From NCBI RefSeq assembly GCF_045679545.1, contig NZ_CP166195.1, forward strand, positions 1,054,001 through 1,118,000: 64,000 nucleotides of DNA, written 5' to 3'. Positions 1 through 9,434 of the stretch are shown in pieces (positions within the stretch are counted from its first letter, which is position 1; the number at the start of each line of letters is the position of its first letter). Below the pieces are notes generated by a model, which made no database searches, was not told the DNA's origin, and worked only from the letters and a program-made list of their open reading frames with translations. The position numbers and the translations under genes were made by a program. Source of the DNA: Enterovibrio sp045679545. Lineage in GTDB: Bacteria; Pseudomonadota; Gammaproteobacteria; Enterobacterales; Vibrionaceae.

Positions 1-202
1 ATTGTCGGAGTAGGCTATCTACTGCGCTTAACACACGCTCTCCTGCACCGCTGACACCTGAAGTCGCGTCGATGAATACTTCCTGCAGGGTTTTTGGGAT
101 AGGGTCGGCATTTACTTGTGCAAACCAGATAGGAATGATGCTAGTAAAAACGAAGATACCAACGAGGGCTGAACGACTCATGAAGTTGTCTTTAAGGGGC
201 AT
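1..202 (-). CDS. Secreted protein of unknown function, N-terminal part only
   Basis: A reading frame on the minus strand begins at 202 and runs off the left edge of the window, so only about 67 residues are visible. The start is supported by a GGGAGG ribosome-binding site five bases upstream of the ATG. The product opens with MPLKDNFMSRSALVGIF, then a hydrophobic stretch ending near WFAQVNADP, which looks like a signal peptide; an inner ATG at 181 is an alternative start. After the signal the sequence is polar and gives no family clue. I do not recognise the protein. It lies downstream of and in the same direction as the LytTR regulator, with a 150-base gap. Confidence 0.6.
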   Translation of the reverse strand, partial: MPLKDNFMSRSALVGIFVFTSIIPIWFAQVNADPIPKTLQEVFIDATSGVSGAGERVLSAVDSLLRQ

Positions 203-355
203 GGTTGCCTCCCAGTACGAAGCAATGTGTTTGATATGCCGCCACTCTATACCGCATATGTATAATGAAAAGTGCGATGCGACAAAAGGTAAATCTTACG
301 GATAAATAGCAAATACAGACGCTGAGAGCATTGCCCAATATGATGGATGAGAAAA

Positions 356-1105
356 CTACATTTGTTTGAACAATGCATTGGCGTTGCGACTGACGGGAAG
401 TTTGCGATTGTCATTAGACATCTCCACCACCATTTTCCCTGTGATGTCTCTTGAAACGCGGTTAATCGATGCGACCTTCACAATGATAGAACGGTGGATC
501 TGCCAAAAAGTATCACTGCACAAACTTTTTGATAGGTTCTTCAATGGTGTTCTGATGATGTATTCATTGCCTTGAGTCACAACAGTAACGTACTTGTCTT
601 CTGCCTTAAAATAATCAACGTCATCAACATGGATGAGATGTATATCTTCACCTTTCGCTGCCTTTAGCCATGTCAGCGGTGTTTCTCGTTTCACTTGGGT
701 TTTGGCAATAAGTTGAATGAGGTCGTCTCGATTAAGGCTTTGCTCAAATTGATTCTCTAATCTTTCACATGTTTTTTGTAAGCGGGTTTCATCAATGGGT
801 TTAACCAAATAATCAATGGCGCCCTTCTCGAAAGCTTCAATCGCATAATGATCATAAGCTGTGACAAATACGATGTGTGGTAACACATCAAGTTGGTTGA
901 TGGCGGTTGCCACTTCTAAGCCATCAAGCCCAGGCATTCTTATATCCAAGAACACCACATCGGGGGTGAGTTGCTTGATTTTCTCAACGGCTTCAATGCC
1001 GTCTTTTACACTCGCAACGACTTCAATATTTGTGCTTAACTCACCGAGTAATTTGCTCAAATGGTGGCGAAGCAATGGTTCATCATCGGCAATTAATGCG
1101 CGCAT
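356..1105 (-). CDS. LytTR-family two-component response regulator
   Basis: 249-residue regulator. Residues 1-120 form a CheY-like receiver with the acidic pair D7/D8, the phospho-acceptor D54 in the VFLDIRMPG motif, T82 and K102 in the LVKP motif. Residues 140-249 form a LytTR DNA-binding domain with the typical stretch VDYFKAEDKYVTV and a terminal R-rich strand. This is the AlgR/LytR/BtsR class of regulator. It overlaps the upstream kinase gene by 13 bases and is clearly its partner. An AAGGA ribosome-binding site lies 10 bases before the ATG, inside the kinase gene. The targets cannot be read from the sequence; BtsR/YpdB-like proteins often control a neighbouring transporter, but none is visible next to it here. 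Confidence 0.9.
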   Translation of the reverse strand: MRALIADDEPLLRHHLSKLLGELSTNIEVVASVKDGIEAVEKIKQLTPDVVFLDIRMPGLDGLEVATAINQLDVLPHIVFVTAYDHYAIEAFEKGAIDYLVKPIDETRLQKTCERLENQFEQSLNRDDLIQLIAKTQVKRETPLTWLKAAKGEDIHLIHVDDVDYFKAEDKYVTVVTQGNEYIIRTPLKNLSKSLCSDTFWQIHRSIIVKVASINRVSRDITGKMVVEMSNDNRKLPVSRNANALFKQM

Positions 1106-2112
1106 AGAATAGAAATCCTTGTTGTAAACCCGCCGTCACGATGTGGAAAGAGTTCGAGCTTTCCGTGCTCTCCATAGAGAGCTGAAAGACGTTGTCTGAC
1201 ATTTTTCATGCTAAGACCGTTTCCTTTTGAGGCCTCATTAAAACCAATCCCGTTATCTGATACTTCAACCGTAACAATGTTACCGTCACGGTAAAAATGC
1301 AGATTAATGTGTCCGCCTTTAATCGAAGGTTCAATACCATGAATAACCGCGTTTTCTACTGCAGGTTGAATTAAAAAGGGAGGGATCAAGGTTTGTGGTG
1401 AGATAGATTCATCAAGCGAGATGCTATATGCCATACGTTCAGAAAGACGGATTTGTTGTATCGCTAAATAACTATCGAGGAGTTTTATTTCATCACTTAG
1501 TGTGATGGTATCTTTTCGCTGCTGTTTAAGACTGGCTCGAAGTAGATCGGTGATTTTACCAAGCAGTGTCTTTGCTTTGTTTGCGTCGGTATCAATCAGA
1601 ATTTGAATGTTTGCCAAGGTATTAAACAGGAAATGAGGTTCCATTTGCCCTTGAAGGTTTCTTAGCTGGCTATTGATGAGCGCTTTTTCTTGCTCCGCTT
1701 GACGCAATTGAATGTCTTTTAGTTCTGATTCTGCACGCGTGGCGCGTTCTCTGGCAACATAGAAATAAGCCATAAAAAAGGCGATAGCGACCGTCGCTAA
1801 TAGTGCGGGGATAATGGCATCTACCTTCCAGATCCCTTTGTAAGCATAGATCCATAAAAGCATGTTGATGATCCCAAAAGGCATGCCACCAACGGTAGCA
1901 ACTAAGATACACTTTCCGCTGGGCCAGTGGGGGAACATGTTATTGATATAAGCATTGGAAAGGGTAAATGTGATGCCGAATCCGAGTGAAATGGCGAGAT
2001 GGTAGGTCAATGAACCGCCAAAAATATGCTGAGTACAATAGGCGATAATGAGACTCACAACTGTAGTCACAATTGTTATGGTTCGGTCAATGCGTGAGAA
2101 AATTTTTGACAT
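1093..2112 (-). CDS. LytS-type sensor histidine kinase
   Basis: 339-residue membrane kinase paired with the LytTR regulator that overlaps its end. Residues 10-118 contain about four membrane helices. A coiled-coil linker of about 30 residues follows (RERATRAESELKD onward), leading into the His_kinase domain with the phospho-acceptor H160 in MEPHFLFNTL, characteristic of the LytS/YehU class rather than HisKA kinases. The ATP-binding part shows the N-box PAVENAVIHG and the G-box SDNGIGF followed by GNGLSMKNVRQRL. There is no separate sensor domain beyond the membrane helices, so the signal is probably sensed in or near the membrane. Gene symbols such as btsS cannot be assigned from this alone. 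Confidence 0.9.
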   Translation of the reverse strand: MSKIFSRIDRTITIVTTVVSLIIAYCTQHIFGGSLTYHLAISLGFGITFTLSNAYINNMFPHWPSGKCILVATVGGMPFGIINMLLWIYAYKGIWKVDAIIPALLATVAIAFFMAYFYVARERATRAESELKDIQLRQAEQEKALINSQLRNLQGQMEPHFLFNTLANIQILIDTDANKAKTLLGKITDLLRASLKQQRKDTITLSDEIKLLDSYLAIQQIRLSERMAYSISLDESISPQTLIPPFLIQPAVENAVIHGIEPSIKGGHINLHFYRDGNIVTVEVSDNGIGFNEASKGNGLSMKNVRQRLSALYGEHGKLELFPHRDGGFTTRISILCAH

Positions 2113-2536
2113 GTTTGATTGCCTAATAATTCTTAGAAGATGTTAATTTTTATCAGGGCAAATCGAAACACCTAGATCTTCGAAGGAAAGTGATAATTGT
2201 CGAGAAAACTACAAATTTCACTTAGCCAACGCATCATATTCAACGTTGAAATAAATACGTGATTAAAAAATAGGCGCAGCAAAAAATATGCGCGCCTTTC
2301 GATAAGGTATTTCGGATGCACAGTGGCTTTTCCGTCATGTTTGGTAATACAAGATTGGAAAAACAACCAACAGCGCCACGTTAACGCAAAATTTCCACCA
2401 GTGTTAACGGATGAGATAAAGGTGAATATTTGCCGATAAACCGCGCTATGTTGGAATAAAGCGGGCGTGAGTAGTACCTATACCTGAACAACCTCAAGAT
2501 GCTCTGAATCCTGTATCGTGAGGTTGCTTGGATATA
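2113..2536. other. Intergenic region between the kinase gene and the GGDEF-like gene
   Basis: About 420 bases without a convincing gene. A 64-codon frame on the minus strand (2172-2366) lacks a ribosome-binding site and any recognisable feature, so I do not call it. The left end holds the probable promoter of the two-component pair. The right end holds a long imperfect palindrome listed separately. Confidence 0.6.
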
Positions 2537-2539
2537 CTA
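2472..2539. repeat. Long imperfect palindrome (hairpin element)
   Basis: The core is an inverted repeat: AACCTCAAGATGC at 2490-2502 faces GTATCGTGAGGTT at 2513-2525, with one mismatch, one wobble pair and a 10-base loop. The symmetry extends less perfectly to TAGTA at 2472 and TACTA at 2535-2539. The outer edge overlaps the stop codon of the gene ending at 2537. There is no clear T-run on either strand, so it is not a textbook terminator. It may be a dispersed intergenic repeat unit or an mRNA 3'-end hairpin; one copy cannot decide this. Confidence 0.6.
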
Positions 2540-4357
2540 ATTCCCCTGCAATGTGTTGGGCGATGAGTGAATCTCAATCACATCAGATCGCGTTCCATTG
2601 CCGCCTTGTCTTTCTGCATCAATGCGCATCATTTCACTGGTATTAAACATATGTTGAGGGTTAATGCGGTCAGCGGTACTTTCAAGTGATGACAACCCAA
2701 TGCTTAGTGTAAGTGCGCCCGTTTTTGACAAGATGAAGGGAATATTTTGCTGTTTTAGGCCATCGTGTAATTTCTGACAGACCACTTTCGAGTTGTCGCG
2801 TGTGGTGTGCGGCAAGATAATGGCGTATTTGCCGTTGAGAAGAAAGGCGAGCACATCAGAAGATCGCTGACAGGTGTTTTTGATGACTTGGCCTATCACA
2901 GCAAGCTTTTTGTTAGCATCGTCTTCACCATGGGTATCAAGGTAGCCGTCGAATTGATCAACCGAAACAAGCAATAAGCTGAGGGGCGTTTTATAGCGGC
3001 TTGCTCGGCGTAACTCTTTATCTAGCATGTCGTTAAAATGACGAACGTTGGCCAATCCCGTAAGATCATCAATGGTGTTGACTTCTTCGAGTTGGTGCGT
3101 CACATCCTCTAATGCTTCTTGGTTTATATCTAAGGCGTGAGTGAGTTCGGTGTTTTCATCACTTATCTGGTGAATGGTCTCGGTTTGTCGTTTTGCGAGC
3201 AATACGAACGCGAGCACGAGTGAGAGAAGACCAAACACGACAACCAGAGTCGTTAAGGCTTCTGTTTTATATTCCTGCCAAATGGGTGGCTGATAGTTAA
3301 TGAACCTCGCCCCTTCTAGCAGTCGTGTTTTATCAATTCTGTGATTTTCCACTGCCTCTAAGTCGAAGAATAACGAGGCTGGTGCCGTCTGATGATCAGG
3401 TAGCGGTGCATTAATATCTGACGCTAATACTTGCAGTGCCAGTTGCGCTGCAGCTTTCCCTTGACTGAATCCAGTCACAATCTGACCACCCAGTGCGCCG
3501 TGTCCAATATGTGAGTGCCAAAAGGTATAGACAGGAAAAGGCGTCACAGATGCTAACAGGCGCGCTGTTTCAGCGGGGCTATAAAGCGTCCCATCACTTT
3601 TAGGTAAAGTATTGCTGAGCGCAAAGAGGACGGTGTTGGTCGGGAGTTGGCTTAAAGCGGCATCGAGTTCATCAAGTGGCTTGTCTATGTAGATCTCTAT
3701 GTCGAGTTTGTTTGCGAATGCAGGAACAACGCTTTTTTTGATGATGTCGACAATGCGTTGATTGTGAGGTTCACGCTGCGAACCAATAAACGCCAGACTT
3801 TGTGTTTTTGGATGCAGAGAGAGGGCAACATCGATGGCTTGTTGGTAATCGGTATATTCGGCGATTCCTGTCACGAGTGGGTTCATGTCGTACGCGTCGG
3901 TCGACACATCCTTTAGCGCTGTATAAATAATTGGTTGGCGAGGAAACAGGTCTTTTTGATGAGCCAATGCAAATTCAATGGCGGCGTTATCTGAGGTGAT
4001 AACTAGATCTGTCGCATCAGAAACGCGTTTGAGCTTAAGAATATCAGCCAATTTATCTTTGATGGGTAAGGCATCGTGACGAAGCGCATCAAGGTATACG
4101 ACAGATAGCTCTATAGGCACCGCTGAGGATGCTAACGTTTCTCTTAAGCCGTTTTCTACTTCATCACTCCATCCGTAGCCGCGGTGATGTGAATTGATGA
4201 AGAGTATTTGTTTGGCATCTGTTTCCGCAGAAGCATGGGGGGATGCCATCATGATGACACTTGTCGTCAGTAAAACACCGACGGCCATGGCGAGAAAATA
4301 AAGACTGAATAATCGAGCGACGGTGGTTTTTGTGATGTATCGAAAGCGGTTGCTCAT
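2537..4357 (-). CDS. Membrane protein with periplasmic ABC_sub_bind-type sensor and degenerate GGDEF domain
   Basis: 606 residues. A signal anchor occupies residues 15-40. A long periplasmic domain (about 45-350) opens with ILFINSHHRGYGWSDEVENG and resembles the ABC transporter substrate-binding-like family (PF04392 type) used as a sensor. A second membrane helix at about 370-392 precedes a coiled coil and a GGDEF-like domain starting at DDLTGLANVRHFNDML. The active-site GG[DE]EF loop is replaced by LNGKYA, so diguanylate cyclase activity is unlikely; the domain may bind nucleotide or signal by contact. The ATG at 4357 is preceded by GGGATAGCT. It is transcribed alone, divergent from ybiT. 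Confidence 0.85.
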   Translation of the reverse strand: MSNRFRYITKTTVARLFSLYFLAMAVGVLLTTSVIMMASPHASAETDAKQILFINSHHRGYGWSDEVENGLRETLASSAVPIELSVVYLDALRHDALPIKDKLADILKLKRVSDATDLVITSDNAAIEFALAHQKDLFPRQPIIYTALKDVSTDAYDMNPLVTGIAEYTDYQQAIDVALSLHPKTQSLAFIGSQREPHNQRIVDIIKKSVVPAFANKLDIEIYIDKPLDELDAALSQLPTNTVLFALSNTLPKSDGTLYSPAETARLLASVTPFPVYTFWHSHIGHGALGGQIVTGFSQGKAAAQLALQVLASDINAPLPDHQTAPASLFFDLEAVENHRIDKTRLLEGARFINYQPPIWQEYKTEALTTLVVVFGLLSLVLAFVLLAKRQTETIHQISDENTELTHALDINQEALEDVTHQLEEVNTIDDLTGLANVRHFNDMLDKELRRASRYKTPLSLLLVSVDQFDGYLDTHGEDDANKKLAVIGQVIKNTCQRSSDVLAFLLNGKYAIILPHTTRDNSKVVCQKLHDGLKQQNIPFILSKTGALTLSIGLSSLESTADRINPQHMFNTSEMMRIDAERQGGNGTRSDVIEIHSSPNTLQGN

Positions 4358-4697
4358 AGCTATCCCATTTACGGTGTCGTTTTGAATGCGATTTCACGCC
4401 TCAATAATGAGACGGTCTAGCTTGTAAGTGTAGTTTCAATATCAGCAGGTGCGTCGAACAAAAAGTAGGATATGAGAAGTAGGAAGCTTAAAACAATCAA
4501 TTGGTTGTTGGTGGTTATGGGGTGCTCAAGGGCTAGAGAAAAGAGTGCTTAGCAGGGGGGGGCTTTCACTGGCAATGACGTAGATACTCGATTTTTTAGT
4601 GTCAGACTGTGACTCAATTCTCTGTTTACTTGAAGTAATGGAACGATCTCTGTACTCTTGCGGCGTTTTGTATTCATAGCTCAGGATAGTAATAACT
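4358..4697. other. Divergent intergenic region before ybiT
   Basis: About 340 bases separate two divergent genes and must hold both promoters. A run of eight G bases lies at 4555-4562. No gene, strong hairpin or operator is evident. A frame on the minus strand (4526-4756) runs into ybiT and has no supporting features. Confidence 0.5.
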
Positions 4698-6290
4698 TTG
4701 ATTAGTACAGCTAATATCACCCAGCAATTTGGCGCTAAGCCTCTTTTCGAAAACATCTCTGTTAAGTTTGGCGATGGTAACCGCTACGGCCTTATCGGCG
4801 CGAACGGTTGCGGAAAATCAACCTTTATGAAAATCCTGAGCGGTGAGTTAGAGCCTACCGGCGGTAACGTGAGCGTGGATCCTAACGAGCGTGTCGCTAA
4901 GCTAAGCCAGAACCAGTTTGCGTACGAAGAATTTACCGTTATCGACACTGTGATCATGGGACACAAAGAATTGTGGAACGTGAAGCAGGAGCGTGACCGC
5001 ATTTATGCGCTGCCAGACATGAGCGAAGATGACGGCATGCGCGTGGCGGATCTGGAAGTAGAATTTGCCGAAATGGACGGCTACATGGCGGAATCTAAAG
5101 CAGGTGAACTGCTTCTTGCCGTGGGTATTCCACTAGACCAACATTATGGCCTGATGAGCAGTGTTGCACCGGGCTGGAAACTGCGTGTGTTGTTGGCACA
5201 GGTTCTGTTTGCTGACCCTGATATCATGCTGCTTGATGAACCAACGAACAACTTGGACATCGACACAATCCGTTGGTTGGAAGATACGCTTAATGAGCGT
5301 AACTGCACCATGATTATTATCTCGCACGACCGTCACTTCCTGAACTCTGTGTGTACCCACATGGCAGACTTGGATTACGGTGAACTGCGTGTTTACCCAG
5401 GCAACTATGACGAATACATGACGGCGGCGACTCAAGCCCGTGATCGTCTATTGACCGACAACGCGAAGAAGAAAGCACAGATTGCAGAGCTTCAAACCTT
5501 CGTCGCGCGTTTCTCTGCGAACGCATCAAAAGCGAAGCAGGCAACGTCTCGTGCCAAACAGATCGACAAGATCAAATTGGATGAAGTCAAAGCCTCTAGC
5601 CGTCAAACGCCATTTATTCGCTTTGAACAATCTAAAGAGCTGTTTCGTAACGCACTAGAACTCGAAAACCTGAGCCAAGGTTTTGAGCATGATTTGTTCT
5701 CTGGCTTTAGCGGCATCTTTGAAGTGGGCGAGCGCATCGCAATCATTGGTGAAAACGGCGTGGGTAAAACAACCCTGTTGAACACGCTGGCGGGCGTACT
5801 AGAGCCGCGTACTGGTTTCTACAAGTGGTCTGAAAACACCAACCTTGGCTATTACGCGCAGGATCATGCTTCTGATTTTGAAGAAGACTTGAACCTGATG
5901 GATTGGATGGGCCAATGGCGTCAAGAAGGTGAAGACGAGCAAGTTGTTCGTGGTTTCCTTGGTCGTATGCTGTTTTCACAAGACGATATCAAGAAATCAG
6001 TTAAAGTGCTGTCTGGTGGAGAGCAAGGCCGCATGTTGCTGGGTAAACTAATGATGCACAAGCCCAACATGCTGCTGCTTGATGAACCGACTAACCACAT
6101 GGACATGGAATCCATTGAATCTTTGAATACCGCACTTGAGCAGTTCAAAGGTACTTTGTTCTTCGCATCGCATGACCGTGTATTTGTTGACTCGTTGGCA
6201 ACACGTATCATTGAAATTAAAGACGGTAAGATCACCGACTTTAAAGGTACTTACGCCGAATTCCTCAAGTCTCGTGGTGTTGACCACTAA
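4698..6290 (+). CDS. ybiT: ABC-F family ATPase YbiT
   Basis: 530-residue soluble protein with two ABC domains and no membrane segment, the ABC-F layout of ribosome-associated translation factors. The first Walker A is GANGCGKST (about residue 35) with signature-like VAPGWKLRVLLAQ and Walker B IMLLDEPTNNLD; the second half has GENGVGKTT, LSGGEQGRM and MLLLDEPTNHMD. A basic linker (residues 240-310, rich in K and R) joins them. The sequence follows E. coli YbiT, as I remember it, almost end to end. The start is TTG: the frame begins LISTANITQQFG, matching the YbiT N terminus, with AGGA 11 bases upstream and no ATG nearby. A bidirectional terminator follows. Exact role on the ribosome is not shown by sequence. 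Confidence 0.93.
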   Translation: MISTANITQQFGAKPLFENISVKFGDGNRYGLIGANGCGKSTFMKILSGELEPTGGNVSVDPNERVAKLSQNQFAYEEFTVIDTVIMGHKELWNVKQERDRIYALPDMSEDDGMRVADLEVEFAEMDGYMAESKAGELLLAVGIPLDQHYGLMSSVAPGWKLRVLLAQVLFADPDIMLLDEPTNNLDIDTIRWLEDTLNERNCTMIIISHDRHFLNSVCTHMADLDYGELRVYPGNYDEYMTAATQARDRLLTDNAKKKAQIAELQTFVARFSANASKAKQATSRAKQIDKIKLDEVKASSRQTPFIRFEQSKELFRNALELENLSQGFEHDLFSGFSGIFEVGERIAIIGENGVGKTTLLNTLAGVLEPRTGFYKWSENTNLGYYAQDHASDFEEDLNLMDWMGQWRQEGEDEQVVRGFLGRMLFSQDDIKKSVKVLSGGEQGRMLLGKLMMHKPNMLLLDEPTNHMDMESIESLNTALEQFKGTLFFASHDRVFVDSLATRIIEIKDGKITDFKGTYAEFLKSRGVDH

Positions 6291-6303
6291 CCGAGCCTTG
6301 GAT

Positions 6304-6334
6304 AAAAAAACACCCGCTGATGCGGGTGTTTTTG
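6304..6334. terminator. Bidirectional rho-independent terminator
   Basis: CACCCGC at 6311-6317 pairs with GCGGGTG at 6322-6328 around a 4-base loop. An A-run on the left and T-run on the right let it serve both ybiT (plus) and the convergent peptidase gene (minus). Confidence 0.9.
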
Positions 6335-6348
6335 TTTGTGCTGACTGG

Positions 6349-8151
6349 TCAGTGCTTGATCTTGTTAACCAAAGCTTCAAATGCCTCAATGCGTTTTTCT
6401 GCAATCGAAATACTTTGCTGCCAAAAATCCGGTTGCTCCAAATTCGCGCCAAGGTGTTTGAGTGCGACCTCTTCCGCTGTCATGCGTCCAGTGTCTTTCA
6501 GAAGTGATTTATAGTCTTCATAAAAGGCGTCACCTTTTGCTACTCGCTGCGCGTAAACGCCTGTGCTGAAGAGATACCCAAACAGATACGGATAGTTATA
6601 GAAGCTGATTTCGGCAATGCTGAAGTGAAGCTTACTGGCCCAAAACAGATCGTTGGGTTCTGACATGGCATCGCCATACCAATTCTTCCACGTCTCCGAC
6701 ATTAGGCCGCGCAATTGTCGTGGTGTGAGCTCCCCTTGCTGTCGTTGCTCATAGAACGCACGTTCAAACTCAAAGCGGACAGGAATGTTCAGCATTAGGG
6801 CCACTGCTGTTTGCGCTTCTTCCCAAAGCATTAACAGTTTATCGTGATCATTGCTCGCTTCTTCAAGCAGCGCGTCACGCACCACGTTCTCTGCAAAAAT
6901 AGAGGCGGTTTCAGCCAATGTCATTGGGTAGTTGGTTTCCACAAGTGGCATATCCTTCATCACCCAGTTATGGAAAGCATGACCGAGTTCATGAGCAAGC
7001 GTGAGTACATCAGACATGCTGCCACCAAAGCTCATGAACACCAGTGGGGTGCGCGTTTTGGCTATCTTTGTGCAGTAAGCGCCCATAACTTTGTTTGGCT
7101 GTGGCGCGGCATCAATTAAACCTTGTTCAACCATCATATCCACGAAATCAGCCATTTCTGGGTGCACGGAATGGAAGGCGTGACGAATGATGGCAATAGC
7201 ATCCTGAAATGAATAGCTTTTAGAAGCGCCGCCGTCTTGCACGGGCATCGCTGCCATTTCGTCCCAAGGCGCCAAGGTTTCATGACCAAACATTTTTGCC
7301 ATGGCTTTCGCGGCGCGGCGAGAGAGGTCTTTGTGTTGCTCTGTTACACGTATCATGGCATCAAGTGTTTTTTTCTCAATGCGGCTTTGTTCTAATGCAG
7401 GCGCAAGAAAGTGCAGGGGCTTTGTGTGACTGCGTTTTTGATACTCCGCCAAACGGCCTCCCGCCAGGGCATTAAGAATGGCTGCAAAGGTGATTTCTTG
7501 TTTTTCCATTGCAGCGTGAATAGCTCTCCATGCAGGTTCTCTGCGATAGGTGTCACTGCCGTATAGAAGACTAGCAGCTTGGGATAGCCCCATCACTTCT
7601 TCGCTTCCGTCAGGGAACGTCAGCGCCACTTTGGCGGTGCCTGTTATCGAATCATAGAGTCGTCCCCACGCATTGCGTCCATCAACCTGCAACGCAGATA
7701 GGAGTTGCTCTTCGGGTACAGACAATCGGAAAACACGGTGCTGACGAAGACGGGAGAATCGGAACGCGTGACGATCGTAGTTTCCAGCGTCGTCACTGCC
7801 TGACATGACGGCGTTAAAAAAGCCGTCATCACAGACCGACAATTGGCTTTCAAACGGGCTGAATGCTTGTGTTAGCGTTGATTGCATGACATCGGTCTTG
7901 ACCACCAATGCTTTAGCCGCTTCGTTGGTCGCATCAACAGAAGACTGACAACCGGCATAGTTAGAGACGGACTGAATGAGGGTAAGAATATCGTCGTGAA
8001 GGGTAAGTGCCCGCTGGCAGGCATCGACTACGTCTATGGATAGGTGTGTTAACGCATCCAAATACTGGTTGCTAAGTTGCAGGTCTTGATTGATCGCAGG
8101 GTCTTGAAGGCTTTGGTAAACAAATGAAAAATCCCAACTTGGCGCTGACAT
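6349..8151 (-). CDS. M3-family zinc oligopeptidase (PepF-like)
   Basis: 600 residues, the usual size for M3 oligoendopeptidase F-type enzymes. The zinc site is HELGH at residues 387-391 in LTLAHELGHAFHNW, with E414 in TLAETASIF as the likely third ligand. The helical N-terminal part (residues 100-330) fits the oligo-endopeptidase F N-terminal domain followed by peptidase M3. No signal peptide is present, so the enzyme is expected in the cytoplasm, cleaving short peptides for turnover. It is a single gene that converges on ybiT and shares its terminator. Confidence 0.92.
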   Translation of the reverse strand: MSAPSWDFSFVYQSLQDPAINQDLQLSNQYLDALTHLSIDVVDACQRALTLHDDILTLIQSVSNYAGCQSSVDATNEAAKALVVKTDVMQSTLTQAFSPFESQLSVCDDGFFNAVMSGSDDAGNYDRHAFRFSRLRQHRVFRLSVPEEQLLSALQVDGRNAWGRLYDSITGTAKVALTFPDGSEEVMGLSQAASLLYGSDTYRREPAWRAIHAAMEKQEITFAAILNALAGGRLAEYQKRSHTKPLHFLAPALEQSRIEKKTLDAMIRVTEQHKDLSRRAAKAMAKMFGHETLAPWDEMAAMPVQDGGASKSYSFQDAIAIIRHAFHSVHPEMADFVDMMVEQGLIDAAPQPNKVMGAYCTKIAKTRTPLVFMSFGGSMSDVLTLAHELGHAFHNWVMKDMPLVETNYPMTLAETASIFAENVVRDALLEEASNDHDKLLMLWEEAQTAVALMLNIPVRFEFERAFYEQRQQGELTPRQLRGLMSETWKNWYGDAMSEPNDLFWASKLHFSIAEISFYNYPYLFGYLFSTGVYAQRVAKGDAFYEDYKSLLKDTGRMTAEEVALKHLGANLEQPDFWQQSISIAEKRIEAFEALVNKIKH

Positions 8152-8286
8152 GCCGCTTTCCTCTTACGTGCTTATGTTGTGTTAACCATAACGCATTAAA
8201 GAGAAGGTGAGTACCTATAGACGGGCAATGCCAAGTTGGAAATAACGACTGATTCTAAATTTTTGAAAAACAGTCATTTATTCGGG

Positions 8287-8499
8287 TCACGCGTTTTCTT
8301 GTGTGCCTGTTTTCTCATCAGCACTTGCGTTTTCAACGCTTGATTCTAGTGAATCAACCGCTGCGTCAGATTCTTCTGATGCCAGTTTCTCGCGATCCGC
8401 TTTAGAAACGTATTTAGGCTTGTTAGAAGTATGCAATTTTGCATTTTTCTTCTTCTCGCGTTTCTTTAGCGTTTGAATGATTTTCTTTTTTCTGTTCAT
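8287..8499 (-). CDS. Small basic DUF2986-family protein
   Basis: 70 residues. The N-terminal half is strongly basic (MNRKKKIIQTLKKREKKKNA) and is followed by LHTSNKPKYVSKADREKL, which I recognise as the DUF2986 pattern common in Vibrionaceae and relatives. The C-terminal half is acidic and low in complexity, rich in S, E and A, and probably disordered. The function is unknown. No strong ribosome-binding site is visible, so the gene call rests on family resemblance. Confidence 0.75.
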   Translation of the reverse strand: MNRKKKIIQTLKKREKKKNAKLHTSNKPKYVSKADREKLASEESDAAVDSLESSVENASADEKTGTQENA

Positions 8500-8831
8500 T
8501 GTTGATGACCATCAATATTTCGAGGGGGGATTGTAAGGACAAACCATAACGGGACTCAAGCACAAACCTTGAACTTGGCGAATATAGTACGAATAGTGAG
8601 CAATCGACGCGGTCGTCAATCATTCACGTGGTGAATGCATCCACCTTTTGGTTGGTGTGATGTTCGTCTCATTTTTAGCCTGATAACGATAGCTTAACCA
8701 TACTGACATTGTGATGACAAATGGCTGTTAATCGGCTGTTGCACCTGCCGGATTTGGCTTAAATTCTTGCACTTTTCAAGAGAAGAAATCGCTGTATACT
8801 TCGCCAACTTTTTGAACTCACAGTGTGTAAT
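8500..8831. promoter_or_regulatory. Divergent intergenic region with probable promoter for the DUF3332 lipoprotein
   Basis: About 330 bases between two divergent genes. A TATACT -10-like element lies at 8795-8800, about 30 bases before the DUF3332 gene; the -35 is less clear (TTGCAC is too far upstream). A 7-bp inverted repeat CATTCAC/GTGAATG lies at 8621-8637 and could be a protein site. I see no gene. Confidence 0.4.
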
Positions 8832-9356
8832 ATGATGAAAAAAATTGCGATGAAAGCTATTGCTGCGGCAGTGCTAACTGCGTCTTTGACGGGTTGTATC
8901 GGTCAAATGGCGACGTCTGGTATGGTAATGAAATTGAACCTGACCGCTGTAGATAACCGCTACGCTCGTGCAGGCCTGTACCTACTGATGAGCCCGGTTT
9001 ACGGTATCGCTGCTACTGCTGACCTGTTCATTTTTAACTCTATCGAATTCTGGACTGGCACTAACCCAATCTCTGGTAAGTCACCCGCTGTTGCAGATAT
9101 GCCTGCGGATGCAATTTTCCGAATCAATCAGAAGCTGGATAAAGACCTGACCACGGCACCAATCAAGATCTCTTCGGCTGACGTGAAGCAAGTTAACGAC
9201 AAGTCTATCGAGATGTCAGTTGCCTATGCAGATGGCACCACACAAGTACTACGTGGCGAAAAAGACGGTGAGATGGTTAACTTCTTCTTGAACGATGAGT
9301 TCATCACCACTGTTTCTGTTGACGAGCTGAATGACTACGCGGCAAATCGCGTATAA
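8832..9356 (+). CDS. DUF3332-family lipoprotein
   Basis: About 174 residues. The N terminus MMKKIAMKAIAAAVL leads to the lipobox LTGC (TASLTGCIGQ), so the protein is expected to be lipidated and membrane-anchored on the periplasmic side. The body (AGLYLLMSPVYGIAATADLFIFNSIEFWTG) matches the DUF3332 family, of unknown function. A GTG nine bases further upstream is a possible start, but the adjacent ATG codons at 8832 and 8835 give a normal lipoprotein signal. The ribosome-binding site is weak. It is monocistronic, with a terminator after it. Confidence 0.85.
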   Translation: MMKKIAMKAIAAAVLTASLTGCIGQMATSGMVMKLNLTAVDNRYARAGLYLLMSPVYGIAATADLFIFNSIEFWTGTNPISGKSPAVADMPADAIFRINQKLDKDLTTAPIKISSADVKQVNDKSIEMSVAYADGTTQVLRGEKDGEMVNFFLNDEFITTVSVDELNDYAANRV

Positions 9357-9401
9357 TTCTCGCTGAACAAACATATTAAAGTTATTCGGTTGTGAACCGC
9401 A

Positions 9402-9430
9402 GAGCCTCGCCTTTTGGGTGGGGCTTTGCT
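9402..9430 (+). terminator. Terminator after the DUF3332 gene
   Basis: AGCCTCGCC pairs imperfectly, with wobble pairs, with GGTGGGGCT around a short T-rich loop, and is followed by a short T-containing stretch. Confidence 0.6.
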
Positions 9431-9434
9431 ATTT

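Noticed and set aside
72..305. Plus-strand reading frame of 77 codons
   Set aside because: It is antisense to a better frame (1-202, minus) with a ribosome-binding site and signal peptide, and has no start signal of its own.
4555..4562. G8 tract as a phase-variation site
   Set aside because: It lies in non-coding DNA far from the ybiT start and is not placed in a likely promoter spacer.
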